Shown here one piece after another: positions 1 through 8,259 of a DNA stretch of 23,969 nucleotides (position 1 is its first letter; each line of letters opens with the position of its first letter). The notes under the pieces were generated by a model, which was not told the DNA's origin, did no database searches, and worked only from the letters and a program-made list of their open reading frames with translations. Source of the DNA: Welwitschia mirabilis (lineage: Eukaryota > Gnetophyta > Gnetopsida > Welwitschiales); assembly GCA_051453625.1 (NCBI GenBank), contig JBOZIK010000001.1:284731013-284754981 (forward strand). The letters run 5' to 3'. The translations under genes were made by a program, and so were the position numbers.

Positions 1-120
1 AGCAAGAGCTAGGTCTTTGATCTTCTAACCAAAAGCACAGCGCCCAATAAAGAGCCGTTGGAAAATAGAACTCGCGGTTAATGTCGATAAATGGCTATAT
101 TTCAGCGTCAATGAATATAT

Positions 121-460
121 TCCCGGACATCCCATCAGAATATCTCGGATGTCCCGGATTTTAATCTTCTTTTCTAGAAAAACCGAATATAGAGTCAGAC
201 GTCCTGGATTCACATTGTGGACGTCCCAGTACAAAAATCCATATACAGGGTCGAACGTCCCAATTTATCAGGACGGACGTCCCAATATAGCAAATCCGCG
301 TACAGGGTCGGACGTCCCGGTTTCACAATGCAGACATCCCAGTATAAATAATCGAGTGTAGTTCCTGACGTCCTGATTACTCAGGACGGACGTCCCAGTA
401 TATAAAACTGCATACATAGTCGAACGTCCCAATTATATAGGGTGGACGTCCCGATCTGGA
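121..460. repeat. 56-bp tandem array of paired GGACGTCC-type palindromes
   Basis: Nine-base sites of the form nGACGTCCC (variants with AACGTCC, GACATCC or GATGTCC) start at 125, 147, 197, 219, 253, 275, 310, 332, 366, 388, 422 and 444. Within each pair the spacing is exactly 22 bp. From the second pair on, the unit repeats every 56-57 bp. The core GGACGTCC is a perfect palindrome with an ACGT centre. Related sites continue singly at about 688-698, 710-720 and 724-730. The repeats sit in the U3 of the LTR, upstream of its TATA box. Confidence 0.92.
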
Positions 461-858
461 GAGAGCTTGTTTCTAACTGAGAATCTTCATCATTGAAAAC
501 ATATGATACAACACGACATTCGAGCACTGCTTTCAAGACGTCGGAACCTGTTCACGGGAATTTTGTATGAGGACTTGCATCAAGACGTTTGATCCTGCAT
601 TTGGTTGGTATTATGGGGACCTCCAAACCTTGGAACGGGATATCCATGATGGTTCTCAGTTTTGACAGAAATCTAGTGTTACAACCGAGACGTCCGGAGT
701 CAAAGAATGGGACATCCGGACCAGTGGACGTTGAAGTGGAAATATAACCGTTGCGGCCACCAGAAAGCATCTTTTTAATATCTAACGGTTAGGGTTCTGT
801 GCCAAATGGCTAGGGCTTCGAATTTGAGGCTCCAACAGCTATTTTGTAAACCTTGTTC

Positions 859-866
859 TATAAAAG
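859..866 (+). promoter_or_regulatory. TATA box of the Sirevirus-like LTR
   Basis: TATAAAAG lies about 400 bp downstream of the palindrome array and just before the U5-like tail. It is the expected position for the LTR promoter. Its activity is inferred, not shown. Confidence 0.55.
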
Positions 867-1336
867 AATGAATCGTCATTGTTTTAAACGACTCTCTCCA
901 GAAATTTGTCAAGTGTATTAAACTCTGATGTAATTATACAATCTGTGCTACATCAAGATATCTATCATTATTGAAGATCCTGCTCATATTTCTTGATATA
1001 CTGTGCTAAAGGCATTCATATCATCAAATCCTCTTCTATTCAAATCTTCTCGTTGCACATTGGAGTGAGCTTATATATCCCTTGATGAAGGGAGTGGATT
1101 GTAAACCTTGGTGAAGAGTGTTGTGATGTGCCCATTGTGTTGGGTGTTTTAAGAGAACCAGGAAGCTAAAAGCACATTGCTGACCCCTAAGAGTGGAGTA
1201 GGCAAGTTTGCCGAATCACTATAAATCTAGTGCACAATTTCTTTCGGTGTCTTTTGCATTTCATTTCTTTTTTTATTGAGCCTCTAAGTTGTTTGTCCAT
1301 AACTAAGACTGATAAATTTATTTTTGGAAGCAAGTA

Positions 1337-1346
1337 NNNNNNNNNN
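1337..1346. other. 10-N assembly gap
   Basis: Ten Ns of fixed size, so the true gap length is unknown. It falls at the junction between the Sirevirus-like LTR and the next repeat, which hides the boundary. Confidence 0.99.
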
Positions 1347-2200
1347 CCTCTAGGATGCCTTTCAATCTTAACAGTTTGATAAACACTATGGGTGACCCTC
1401 TCTCTCTACTCAAATTTCCTTCTTATGCCTATACAATCCCCCTGTCCCTTTCCTTTTCTTTCTTCCCTTAATCCTCCTCTTTGACTTCACCCTTCAATTT
1501 TCAGGTTCTCCACCTCTCCTAAGCATCTTGCCTTAGATCCTATGGACTCGGTTTTAGACTTCCATGCCTTGGGCTAGAAGCTTATCTCCTTGTTTTCATC
1601 CACAACCTCTTTGTATCTATTCAATGCCTTCCCAAAGGCTCACATTGCATATTACCACTCTTACATAAGTACTAGCCTAGCACCCATGCCAGTGGTCACT
1701 ACTCTGCTCGGTTGATACTCATATGATACACNNNNNNNNNNTTGGAGATCTCATGTCTGCCTCCAACCAATGAATACATGCCATAAGAGTTCCAAGGTGG
1801 CACCAACTTCTTGGGATGTACAAGAATCAAGCAACATTGCTTGCAACACTACACCAATGGCTTAGTACTAGCTAGAGGCCTAATAGCATGGCTACTATTC
1901 TAGTAATGGGGTGTGTTGTAGCACACTCAGGAACCTGTCAAGCCCTCTCTCCTCTTATTCTCATGTTTTACCAAGAGTGCACTTCTATCACTGTTTCCCT
2001 CTAAATCTACACCTATTGCATTTGTTCATTTCGCAAAGGAAGCATCATTCTACTTCCTAAGGAGATGAAGAATATGTCAAGTAGCCTTGTTGCTATAGTT
2101 CTATTGAGCCCACCCTTTCTTACTACCTACCTTCCCTCTCTTCCATACATCAGTCCCCACCTCTTTGCCCTTAGAGAAGGGAGATCAATCCCTACAATTC
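1347..2200 (+). mobile_element. Diverged extra copy of the Tat-type gypsy LTR
   Basis: This segment shares an ordered set of blocks with the LTRs at 12022-12869 and 22940-23671. It has a CT-rich stretch, then 'ttccatgccttgggc' near 1560, then 'agttccaaggtgg' and 'agaatcaagcaa' (1780-1835), then 'acactaca..atgg.t.agtactagct' (1850-1875). Near 2108-2180 it has a 'gcccacc...cttccctctcttccatac' block ending in 'tttgcccttagagaagggag'. It is more diverged than the other two copies are from each other. A 10-N gap at 1732-1741 interrupts it. It may be a solo LTR or the end of another element of the family. The right limit is approximate. Confidence 0.6.
1732..1741. other. 10-N assembly gap
   Basis: A fixed-size gap inside the diverged LTR copy. 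Confidence 0.99.
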
Positions 2201-2710
2201 CTTCCCAATTTTAGGGTTTCACAAATAGAAAGCCACATGTTCCTCATGTTTTCCTTAAGAGTTTTCTTCTTTTTGCTCTCCTATCATAACCCATCATTCC
2301 ATGACCTTTGTTTGTCACCCCAGACCATTTAATTGTTGCCTTGGGCATGAGGCCTTCATCCTTCCACCTCCCCAAGTAATAAGGAGATGTTGTTTTGGTT
2401 TTAGCAAAATTTACCTTCATGCTAGCCTCAATCACGCTCCTCCAACTTCTATCATCTTTTGTCACTTCCTCTAGATTGGTTTGGTCTTACGCTTCACACC
2501 TCTAACTAGATTGACTCCAGATGTTTCACTGATCTTGTCCTAGTAATCCCCTTTTCCCAAGTTCTAATTGTTACAATATACCAAGGTTTTCACTAGGTGC
2601 TCCTCCCTATTTTGGAGGAAGCCACTCCTCTTTCCTTTCTTTCTAGCACCCTCCCACGTCCCCACCCACTATTACCAATGAGGCAAAGCGGAGCTATATA
2701 TGTTTGTGTC
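2201..2710. other. Unassigned non-coding sequence
   Basis: CT-rich, low-complexity-like sequence between the diverged LTR copy and the copia element. The longest minus-strand reading frame (2244-2465, 73 codons) matches no family I know and has no supporting signals. The segment may be the rest of the LTR-bearing element, but I see no clear homology to its copies beyond 2200. Confidence 0.5.
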
Positions 2711-2840
2711 CTACATTATGAAGTGAAATCCTTTTTATGTTAATTTTATATTCCCTTTTGTATGACCTACGAAGTGACATTACTTTTTTAAAACTCGTTT
2801 ATAGTGTGATAAAACCTTGCAACGGTGAAAAAGGGGGGGA

Positions 2841-2858
2841 TTAGGGTTGAAACCCTAA
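2841..2858. promoter_or_regulatory. Inverted telo-box palindrome in the 5' LTR
   Basis: TTAGGGTTGAAACCCTAA has two 8-base arms around GA. The right half contains AAACCCTAA, the plant telo-box, and the left half carries TTAGGGTT as its inverted partner. It ends 10 bp before the TATA box. The 3' LTR has an identical copy at the same distance, although the LTRs as a whole have diverged strongly. Confidence 0.75.
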
Positions 2859-2867
2859 AAGAGTGTT

Positions 2868-2875
2868 TATAAAAG
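2868..2875 (+). promoter_or_regulatory. TATA box of the 5' LTR promoter
   Basis: TATAAAAG is conserved in both LTRs (the other copy is at 7824-7831). Transcription would begin some 25-35 bp downstream, around 2900, leaving an R-U5 of roughly 140 bp. Confidence 0.7.
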
Positions 2876-3048
2876 GGAGATCTCGCTGTAACCTATTATT
2901 ATCTTGTTATCTTGCTTCAAAGCACTAATGAAAGCTCTGCACTGCTTTCCCCTGGTTTTTTTCCCCACAATGGTTTCAATGTAAAATTCCTGTGTGCTAT
3001 TCCTTTTTGCTTGTTGTTTTTCTTTTGTTGCATTTGTTTTACAACAAC

Positions 3049-3060
3049 TAGTATCAGAGC
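3049..3060 (+). promoter_or_regulatory. Primer binding site, initiator tRNA-Met type
   Basis: TAGTATCAGAGC matches the plant copia primer site TGGTATCAGAGC except for one G-to-A change at the second base. It lies two bases after the end of the 5' LTR, as expected for priming of minus-strand DNA. Confidence 0.88.
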
Positions 3061-3259
3061 CTTTGTTAGAGGTTTGGGAGCTTGTCTCTGTTTGTACGAG
3101 TGAAGCCTATAAACGTAGCGAGTTTTGCAACGCAAGTCCAAGTCGAGCTGAACAGAGCAAAGCGAGTGAACTGGAGCGAAGCAAAGCAAAGAGAATTTTT
3201 TCTTGGATATATTTAAGCAATTCAACGCACCTAATTTTTCATTTGTAAGGCAAGTAAAA

Positions 3260-4030
3260 ATGGAAAAGATCAATCCAACAGACAAAAACTAGAGCGTTTG
3301 TAGCATTTTGATGAAGGTTGTCTTGGCTCAAAAGGATTGCCTGGAAGCTCTTGATGCATCTAAAGCCTCGTCCATGAAGGATGAGGATTGGACGAAGCTT
3401 AAGGTAAAGCATTATCAAACATTCATCTAGCCCTAGGCAACAATGTCCTGAGGTCTATNNNNNNNNNNTTTGAAAGTAGGTTTGACAAAGCTTCTAGTAT
3501 AAATACTTTACATATATTCCAAAGTGTTTTTTAAGGCTAGGAAGAAGCTAGAGATTTCCCTTTGAGAACATCTGGACAAGATGATGTAAAACCTAAACAA
3601 GTCAGAAGAGTATAAGATCATAATTCTAGATTTGATCAAGTCATATGCTCTTCTGAATTCCCTTCCAATTTCATGGTCTATTGTGGTGACCTCGATTACT
3701 ACATTGATGAACATTTCTACAATGACATTTGAGCAGGTTGGTTTTACCCTCCAAGACTCAGAAGGAAGAATAGTTGAATCACAAACATCTAAAGGGGCTT
3801 TTACAGCATAAGGCAAAAGCAAGACTAAAGTAGAAGGAGAAGCAAGAGCAAACAAGTTTTGAGAGGCAAAAACATGTAATGCTAGTTCTATAAGAAAAAA
3901 AGGCATCCAAAGGACTATTATGCCTTCAAAAGATTAATGAAAGCAAATGCTACTACAAAGAAAATGATAAAACTTCAAGCTCTAACCAGGTGGATGGAGA
4001 TGCATGTTTGACTTTTATTTGTTTAGATTC
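3260..4030 (+). pseudogene. gag: Copia gag (capsid/nucleocapsid), broken
   Basis: An ATG at 3260 opens a frame MEKINPTDKN that soon meets TAG. Reading through, the following residues (AQKDCLEALDA, then DEDWTKLKVK) fit the N-terminal copia Gag pattern of a short helix followed by 'eeW..l...a'. After a 10-N gap the later part continues in shifted frames. Near 3880-3945 a degenerate nucleocapsid zinc knuckle is visible: KKKRHPKDYYAFKRLM keeps the His and the basic residues but has lost the Cys positions. Gag would form the particle that packages the element RNA. Many stops and at least two frame changes make it a pseudogene. The right limit is approximate. Confidence 0.75.
3459..3468. other. 10-N assembly gap
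   Basis: A fixed-size gap inside gag, so the local reading frame across it cannot be known. Confidence 0.99.
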
Positions 4031-4064
4031 CTTGGTAAATGTGACTCAAGAATATGAAGATGTC

Positions 4065-4292
4065 TGAATATTACACAATGGTACTTCTTTTCACATTTGT
4101 CCAAGCAGGGACTGTTTCAGCTCTTACCAAGAATGTTTCTCAAGTTTAGTTCAAGTTGCAAATAGCAAGGAATTCCAAATTCAAGGAATGGGTACTATTG
4201 TGTTGAAGTAACAAGATGAATGACACATTATTGTCAGGAAGGTTAAACATCTTCCAGAAATAACTAAAAATCTAATACCTGTAGGACAATTT
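4065..4292 (+). pseudogene. Copia aspartic protease, catalytic site lost
   Basis: The frame from 4068 reads ILHNGTSFHICPSRDCF and later QVANSKEFQIQGMGTIVLK, then a stop, then VRKVKHLPEITKNLIPVGQF. This is the copia retropepsin pattern: W-x-x-DSG-x-S-x-H, then xxxAN, then the GxG loop and xxVxxVPxLxxNLxSVGQL. The enzyme would cut the polyprotein. The catalytic DSG is HNG here (codons 4074-4082), so the essential Asp is gone. There are in-frame stops near 4208 and 4218. The domain runs into a 562-base gap. Confidence 0.88.
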
Positions 4293-4854
4293 NNNNNNNN
4301 NNNNNNNNNNNNNNNNNNNNNNNNNNNNNNNNNNNNNNNNNNNNNNNNNNNNNNNNNNNNNNNNNNNNNNNNNNNNNNNNNNNNNNNNNNNNNNNNNNNN
4401 NNNNNNNNNNNNNNNNNNNNNNNNNNNNNNNNNNNNNNNNNNNNNNNNNNNNNNNNNNNNNNNNNNNNNNNNNNNNNNNNNNNNNNNNNNNNNNNNNNNN
4501 NNNNNNNNNNNNNNNNNNNNNNNNNNNNNNNNNNNNNNNNNNNNNNNNNNNNNNNNNNNNNNNNNNNNNNNNNNNNNNNNNNNNNNNNNNNNNNNNNNNN
4601 NNNNNNNNNNNNNNNNNNNNNNNNNNNNNNNNNNNNNNNNNNNNNNNNNNNNNNNNNNNNNNNNNNNNNNNNNNNNNNNNNNNNNNNNNNNNNNNNNNNN
4701 NNNNNNNNNNNNNNNNNNNNNNNNNNNNNNNNNNNNNNNNNNNNNNNNNNNNNNNNNNNNNNNNNNNNNNNNNNNNNNNNNNNNNNNNNNNNNNNNNNNN
4801 NNNNNNNNNNNNNNNNNNNNNNNNNNNNNNNNNNNNNNNNNNNNNNNNNNNNNN
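4293..4854. other. 562-base assembly gap inside copia pol
   Basis: A run of N between protease and the pre-integrase zinc finger. It hides roughly 190 codons. Apparent open frames that cross it are artefacts. Confidence 0.99.
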
Positions 4855-5747
4855 ATAACTCTTTTCAAAGGAACCAAAGAAAGTTCCATGCATACCTTGC
4901 ATGCCGCTGCTTTTAGGAAGTAAGGAGAGGCTCCTGCTATTATAGTAGAGTCAAACTTGCGGCATAGACGGTTGAGACACAATGGTCAATCTAGTTTGAC
5001 AGTCTTGCAGTCTAAATCTCTCATTCCTCTTCCTGTTTCTAACTTTGATTTTTGTAAAGGTTGTGAAGTTGGAAAGTCATGCAGAGTAAATTTTAAAAGG
5101 AATGAACATCATAGAAGTAGTAGTAAGTTGGAACTTGTTTACTCTAACGTTGTTGGCCTTTTCGAAACTCCATCTGTTGTGGGTGGTTCACGTTACTTCA
5201 TTACCGTTGTCAATGATTTTATTGGGTTTGTCCCATCAAGTTCAAGGACGTGATACTTCATGTTTCTTAGAGGTTTGTTGTCGAGACACAAATAGAGCTA
5301 AAAGTTAAGAAATTAGTAATGAAGGTGAATAGACCTCACATGGTTGTGCCGATTTATGTGCTCAAAAGAGGATCATACACAAGCATACTACTCCTGAAAC
5401 GCCACAACAAATCGAGTGGCTAGGAGGTTTATAGGACTTGGTTGGAGCATGTAAGAAACATACTTGCAAGTGCAAGTCTTCCAAAATTTTTCCGCGCTGA
5501 AGCAATTAGCACTGCTGCATACCTTATCAACACATCACCTCATTTAGCACTAGATAGATAGCTTCCTTAAGTGTTGTGGAGAGGAAACGATATCTCCTAC
5601 TCACATTTGCAAGTTTTTAGCTATCTAGCCTCTGTTCATGTTCAGAAATCACATATGTCCAAACTGGATGACCCAACACACAAATGCTTTTTTGTTGGAC
5701 ATGGTAATTATGATTTTGATTACAGACTTTGGGACCCTCGTTGCAAC
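4855..5747 (+). pseudogene. Copia integrase with pre-integrase zinc finger, broken
   Basis: From about 4950 the frame reads LRHRRLRHNG and then CKGCEVGK, the HHCC finger that precedes the copia integrase core. ELVYSNVVGLFETPS follows, matching 'LelvhsDvxGPf' with the first catalytic Asp changed to Asn (AAC, 5146-5148). A frameshift comes after 5250. From about 5445 the frame VRNILASASLPKFFRAEAIS is the conserved copia block after the third catalytic residue. Then follow YSHLQVFSYLASVHV and KCFFVGHGNYDFDYRLWDPR. Integrase would insert the cDNA into the chromosome. Stops at about 5561 and 5570 and the lost Asp show it is inactive. The end is cut by a 158-base gap. Confidence 0.92.
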
Positions 5748-5905
5748 NNNNNNNNNNNNNNNNNNNNNNNNNNNNNNNNNNNNNNNNNNNNNNNNNNNNN
5801 NNNNNNNNNNNNNNNNNNNNNNNNNNNNNNNNNNNNNNNNNNNNNNNNNNNNNNNNNNNNNNNNNNNNNNNNNNNNNNNNNNNNNNNNNNNNNNNNNNNN
5901 NNNNN
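5748..5905. other. 158-base assembly gap inside copia pol
   Basis: A run of N between the integrase C-terminal part and the linker to the reverse transcriptase. Confidence 0.99.
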
Positions 5906-5994
5906 GGCTGAAAACGGAGACAAAAAGGTTGAAGATTAACATGATGAGCAAGAAGCTAAAGATGAAGAACAAGTGAATCAACAACATTGGGTGA

Positions 5995-6778
5995 GAAGGT
6001 CCACCAGAGTGACAAGGCAACCAGATAGGTATTCTCCATATTTGAATTATGTTTTGCTTACTAATTGTGGAGAACCTAAAACATTTGTATAAGTCAAAAC
6101 TTCCCCTAACATGGGGAAGTGGGAGGCACCAATGAAGGAAGAATGGAAGTCCCTGAATGGTAACCATACATGGGACTTGATGAGACTTCCAAAGGGGGAA
6201 AAGGCATAAGAAGTCTATGGGTTATCTAGTTGAAAACAGATTCTAATGGCACAAAAATCTACAAAGCTAAGCTAGTCATGAAGGGCTCTGAACAGAAGGC
6301 TGGTATGGATTTTACAAAAATATTCTCACCTATTATGAAGCATTAGAATTGTTTCATCACTAGTTGCTTGTCTAAATTTAGAACTAGAACTAGATGTTAA
6401 AACAACATTCTTACATCGGGACGTAGATGAAGAAATTTTCATGCAATAGCCTGAAGGTTTCCTTGATGAAAGGAAACTAGATTTGGTCTACAGATTAAAC
6501 AGCAATTTGTTTGGACTAAAACAAGCTCCTAGGCAGTCATACAAGAAGTTTCATGCTTTCACGAATGAGCAACAATACACTAAAAGCAATTTTGACCACA
6601 GCGGTTATGTTTCGGGTGATTTAAGTGGCACATTTTTCATTCTTTTGCTGTATGTCAATGACATGCTAGTTGCAAGAAATTACAGCAATGAAATAAAATG
6701 CTTAAAGGCTGAAATGGGTAGGAAATTTGCCATGAAAAACCTTGGACCAGCAAGGCAAATATTAGGAACACATATTTA
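5995..6778 (+). pseudogene. Copia reverse transcriptase, YVDD changed to YVND
   Basis: After an acidic, lysine-rich linker and RRSTRVTRQPDRY (the usual 'RRStR.r..P.ry' lead-in), the RT_2-type domain follows: KWEAPMKEEWKSL, a degenerate middle part, LELDVKTTFLHRDVDEEIFM, then a TAG at 6447-6449, PEGF, VYRLNSNLFGLKQAPRQSYK and FILLLYVNDMLVA. The last segment ends NEIKCLKAEMGRKFAMKNLG and ILGTHI. The enzyme would copy element RNA into DNA. The catalytic YVDD is YVND (AAT at 6657-6659), which removes the first metal-binding Asp. The longest intact stretch is 6483-6776. Confidence 0.95.
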
Positions 6779-7602
6779 AAGGGGTAAAGAGTAGGGGCTG
6801 CTATAGTTAAATCAAAGTGAGTACATTTCCACGGTGTTGGAAAGATTTAGAATGACAAATGCACGTGTTGTAAGTACTCCTCTAGCTCAACATTTTAAAC
6901 TTAGCAGGTGTGATGATGCCAATGACAAAACAGATTTTGAAGATGTCCATCTACATCAGCAATGGGTTCAATGATGTGTGTCATGGTTTATACTAGGCTA
7001 GATATAGTGCATGTTGTTAACATTGTCAGCAGATTTATAAGTTGTCTAGGTTTGTACATTGGACAGCAGTAAAATGGATCTTAACGTATCTAAAAGGTCC
7101 TCAAGATTACAAGTTGCAGTCTGAAGAAGGCAAACTGGAAGTTAAAGGCTTTGTGGATGCAAGCTATGCTACTAATTTGAACACTAGAATGTCCACATGT
7201 TATATTTTTGTTCTTGGAGGTGACGCAATTAGTTGGCAATCTAGACTTCAGCAGTTGGTAACCTTGTCAACTACAGAAGCAGAATATGTGGCGCTAGCTA
7301 AAGCTTCCAAAGAGATGTCATGGCTGTGTGGATTTCCATGCTTTTTGGGATTGAAACAGCAACAATTTCATGTGTTGCGTGATAGTTAGAGAACCATATT
7401 TCTAGCAAAGAACCCTGCTCATCATGAAAGGACTAAACACATAGATGTCGGTTACAATTTCATAAGGGACATCAAGGAGAAGAAAGAGGTGAGCGTGCTG
7501 AAAGTTCACACAGACATAAATGCAGCTGATACTTTGACAAAGAGAGTGACTACAGATAAGCATATCTTGTATAGCAAGGTGTTTGGAATGGCAATGACGT
7601 GA
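6779..7602 (+). pseudogene. Copia RNase H and C-terminal pol
   Basis: After a degraded connection region, 7042-7388 is an uninterrupted stretch containing the copia RNase H. It reads HWTAVKWILTYLKGPQDYKL, GFVDASYATN (first catalytic Asp, 7156-7158), ISWQSRLQQLVTLSTTEAEY (catalytic Glu) and VLRDS (Asp), ending at TAG 7387-7389 where the family has Gln. In the same frame the tail LAKNPAHHERTKHIDVGYNF and AADTLTKRVTTDKH continues to TGA near 7600. RNase H would remove the RNA strand during cDNA synthesis. Its catalytic Asp and Glu positions look intact, unlike those of the other domains. Confidence 0.94.
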
Positions 7603-7660
7603 AGATAAAGACTTACAAAGCCGTGCTCCTCTTGATTCTTGGAGAAAGATTTGTCTTTAC

Positions 7661-7670
7661 GAGGGAGGAA
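7661..7670 (+). promoter_or_regulatory. Polypurine tract of the copia element
   Basis: GAGGGAGGAA lies directly against the TG that opens the 3' LTR. It is the site where plus-strand DNA synthesis would be primed. Confidence 0.9.
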
Positions 7671-7796
7671 TGTTGTAATAAAGCCAAATCCTTTGGATGT
7701 TAATTTTATATTCCCGTTTGTATGAGTTATGAAATCATGTTTCTTTTGTAAAACTACTATGTAGTTGAAAAGCCTAAAAGGGTGAGAAAGGGGAAG

Positions 7797-7814
7797 TTAG
7801 GGTTGAAACCCTAA
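7797..7814. promoter_or_regulatory. Inverted telo-box palindrome in the 3' LTR
   Basis: The 18 bases are identical to 2841-2858 and again end 10 bp before the TATA box. Confidence 0.75.
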
Positions 7815-7823
7815 AAGGGTCTT

Positions 7824-7831
7824 TATAAAAG
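7824..7831 (+). promoter_or_regulatory. TATA box of the 3' LTR
   Basis: TATAAAAG is at the same place as in the 5' LTR. Confidence 0.7.
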
Positions 7832-8064
7832 GTAGATGTGGTTGTAACCTATCATTACCTTTTTATTTTGCTCTAAAGCTCTAATAAAATCTTTGCACTA
7901 CTTTCCTGTGGTTTTTTGCCACAAGGGTTTCCACGTAAAATTCCTGTGTGCTGCTCTTTTTTGCTCATTGTTTTCCTTTTGTTGCGTTTGTTTTACACCA
8001 CAAGATAATGGGTTATTGTTTTGTTGGTTTTTGGTATATTATTGCATCACTAAAGCTTCTCATT

Positions 8065-8134
8065 TATTTTCTTTTTCTTTTTCTTTTTTCTCCCTTTCCT
8101 TTTTTTCTTTTTCTTTTTCTTTTTTTTTTTCCCT
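8065..8134. repeat. Pyrimidine (TTTTTC)n microsatellite
   Basis: About 70 bases made almost only of T and C, with T runs of 4-11 broken by single C. It lies 65 bp after the copia 3' LTR. Confidence 0.9.
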
Positions 8135-8141
8135 TGGATCT

Positions 8142-8259
8142 TAAAATCCTTTCCGAGAAGGTATCATATAGTAAAATGAGGAATATGTTGTGTTAGGTAC
8201 CCCTTCTTATCTAAGAAGAAGAACAAAGGAAACTTTCTATATCTAGGGAAAGGATTTTA
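8142..8259. repeat. Short inverted-repeat unit, possible MITE or foldback
   Basis: TAAAATCCTTTCC (8142-8154) is matched exactly by GGAAAGGATTTTA (8247-8259). Between them lies a smaller hairpin with arms CTTCTTA and TAAGAAG (8203-8218). The 118-bp length and perfect 13-base ends suggest a tiny foldback element. No flanking duplication is clear, so this could be chance in AT-rich DNA. Confidence 0.4.

Larger units (their letters stand above)
1..1336 (+). mobile_element. Sirevirus-like Ty1/copia LTR, partial
   Basis: This stretch resembles the U3-R-U5 layout of Sirevirus-type copia LTRs. It has a long U3 with many short palindromes, then two AACGGTTAG/AAATGGCTAG-like boxes near 782-815, a TATA box at 859-866, and a downstream tail. 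The tail runs through 'gtaaaccttggtg' and 'agagtggagtaggcaag' to 'ccgaatcactataaatc' near 1213-1229, a block typical of the end of such LTRs. No polyprotein is attached. The left end lies outside the window or is not recognisable, and the right end runs into a 10-N gap, so no primer site can be seen. It may be a solo LTR or the remnant of a larger element. Assignment to the Sirevirus type is from recalled family features, not a search. Confidence 0.5.
2711..3046 (+). repeat. 5' LTR of the copia element
   Basis: It aligns along its length with 7671-8000, including 'gttaattttatattccc', the 18-bp TTAGGG palindrome, TATAAAAG, the 'tgtaacctat.att' block, and 'taaaattcctgtgtgct' close to the end. 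It ends with 'ttttacaaca', two bases before the primer site. The start is placed by alignment to the TG of the 3' LTR. The first about 20 bases here are poorly conserved, so the start could shift by 5-10 bases. Confidence 0.9.
2711..8000 (+). mobile_element. Old, full-length Ty1/copia retrotransposon
   Basis: An about 5.3-kb element with two direct LTRs of about 330 bp. A tRNA-Met-type primer site follows the first and a polypurine tract precedes the second. Gag, protease, integrase, RT and RNase H occur in the copia order (integrase before RT). All coding parts are interrupted by stops and frameshifts. Catalytic Asp positions are changed in protease, integrase and RT. The LTRs are about four-fifths identical by eye, which means an old insertion. 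I could not define a target-site duplication because both outer ends are eroded. N gaps at 3459-3468, 4293-4854 and 5748-5905 remove parts of gag, the protease-integrase junction and the integrase-RT junction. Confidence 0.94.
7671..8000 (+). repeat. 3' LTR of the copia element
   Basis: It begins TGTTGTAATAAAG right after the polypurine tract and ends 'ttttacacca'. It aligns with 2711-3046 at about 80% by eye. It keeps an identical palindrome (7797-7814), TATAAAAG (7824-7831) and, further on, AATAAA (7883-7888) that could serve in polyadenylation. Short frames running across its T-rich end have no coding meaning. Confidence 0.92.

Noticed and set aside
149-361. Frame of 70 codons with repeated Thr-Gly-Ser-Asp-Val-Pro
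   Set aside because: The repeated peptide only reflects the 56-57-bp DNA array. A 56-bp unit shifts the frame, so it is not a protein repeat.
121-460. CRISPR-like array
   Set aside because: Regular spacing, but the 'repeats' are 9-base palindromes with related, not unique, spacers, and the context is a plant LTR.
2917-3285. Minus-strand frame of 122 codons over the 5' LTR and leader
   Set aside because: It is antisense to the LTR, primer site and gag start, with no motif and no match in the 3' LTR copy.
3508-3906. Minus-strand frame of 132 codons
   Set aside because: It is the shadow of copia gag on the other strand. The + strand carries the recognisable Gag and zinc-knuckle remains.
4264-4982. 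Long minus-strand open frames
   Set aside because: They exist only because they cross the 562-base N gap. The same is true of frames over 5649-6167 and 9020-9364.
7893-8196. Two hydrophobic Phe/Leu-rich frames
   Set aside because: They are produced by the T-rich LTR end and the pyrimidine microsatellite, not by a membrane protein gene.
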